Shown here piece by piece: positions 6,085 to 6,119 of a DNA stretch of 6,119 bases (the stretch's first letter is position 1; every line of letters starts with the position of its first letter). A program made the position numbers and the translations under genes. The stretch is from Candidatus Sabulitectum sp. (GTDB taxonomy: Bacteria; Fermentibacterota; Fermentibacteria; Fermentibacterales; Fermentibacteraceae). Location of the stretch: contig JAGLDB010000115.1 of assembly GCA_023145935.1 (NCBI GenBank), positions 1 through 6,119 on the forward strand. The letters run 5' to 3'. Under the pieces are notes generated by a model. The model worked only from the letters and a program-made list of their open reading frames with translations, ran no database searches and was not told where the DNA came from.

Positions 6085-6119
6085 ATGAAAAGATCTATGA
6101 ACTTTGTGATGGTTCTGGC
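6085..6119 (+). CDS. Start of an unknown, probably exported protein (3' end cut off by window)
   Basis: Only eleven full codons are visible: Met-Lys-Arg-Ser-Met-Asn-Phe-Val-Met-Val-Leu. Two basic residues followed by a hydrophobic run look like the beginning of a signal peptide or membrane anchor. A good promoter and a strong ribosome site lie upstream, so the start is well supported although the function cannot be told. The gene is divergent from mtnP across a 194-base shared upstream region. Confidence 0.65.
   Translation, partial: MKRSMNFVMVL

Overview
The window fits the chromosome of a Gram-negative (diderm) bacterium of moderate GC content. The diderm reading rests on a LolC/LolE-type lipoprotein-release permease and a predicted beta-propeller lipoprotein. 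Gene density is high, with several start/stop overlaps and clear Shine-Dalgarno sites. The style of the secreted proteins (Ser/Thr/Asp-rich propeller lipoprotein, secreted beta-sandwich plus transglutaminase-like protein) reminds me of uncultured FCB-type lineages such as Fermentibacteria or Cloacimonadota. That is an impression, not something the sequence proves. I see no insertion sequence, phage gene, CRISPR array, tRNA or rRNA.

Left part, plus strand (1-2816). An ABC-transporter permease of the LolC/LolE/FtsX-like family is cut by the left window edge and ends at 1047. Its stop codon overlaps, in a GTGA junction, the GTG start of a secreted protein (1044-1952) with a TPR-like helix pair, a beta-sandwich region and a compact C-terminal segment bearing a transglutaminase-like Cys-His-Asp set. 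Fifteen bases later comes a DUF89/ARMT1-like metal-dependent phosphatase (1968-2816). The three genes are probably one transcription unit. The first two plausibly act in the cell envelope, the third in the cytoplasm.

Middle (2817-3067). A 251-base convergent gap holds a perfect 7-bp hairpin and a short coding-like stretch that I cannot identify.

Right part, minus strand (5890 down to 3068). mtnP (methylthioadenosine phosphorylase) and thiL (thiamine-monophosphate kinase) overlap in a TAATG junction, so they are probably translationally coupled. A seven-bladed beta-propeller lipoprotein follows 52 bases downstream and may belong to the same transcript. MtnP recycles the by-product of polyamine and other S-adenosylmethionine reactions, and ThiL makes the final phosphorylation to thiamine diphosphate. 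Their pairing looks like a housekeeping arrangement rather than a dedicated pathway.

Right edge. A 194-base divergent region carries a good sigma70-type promoter (TTGAGT, 17 bases, TATAGT) driving a plus-strand gene that starts at 6085 and runs off the window. Its first residues look like the start of a signal peptide.

I found no convincing undescribed multi-gene system. The items most worth a second look are the LolC/E-linked transglutaminase-like secreted protein and the mtnP-thiL coupling.
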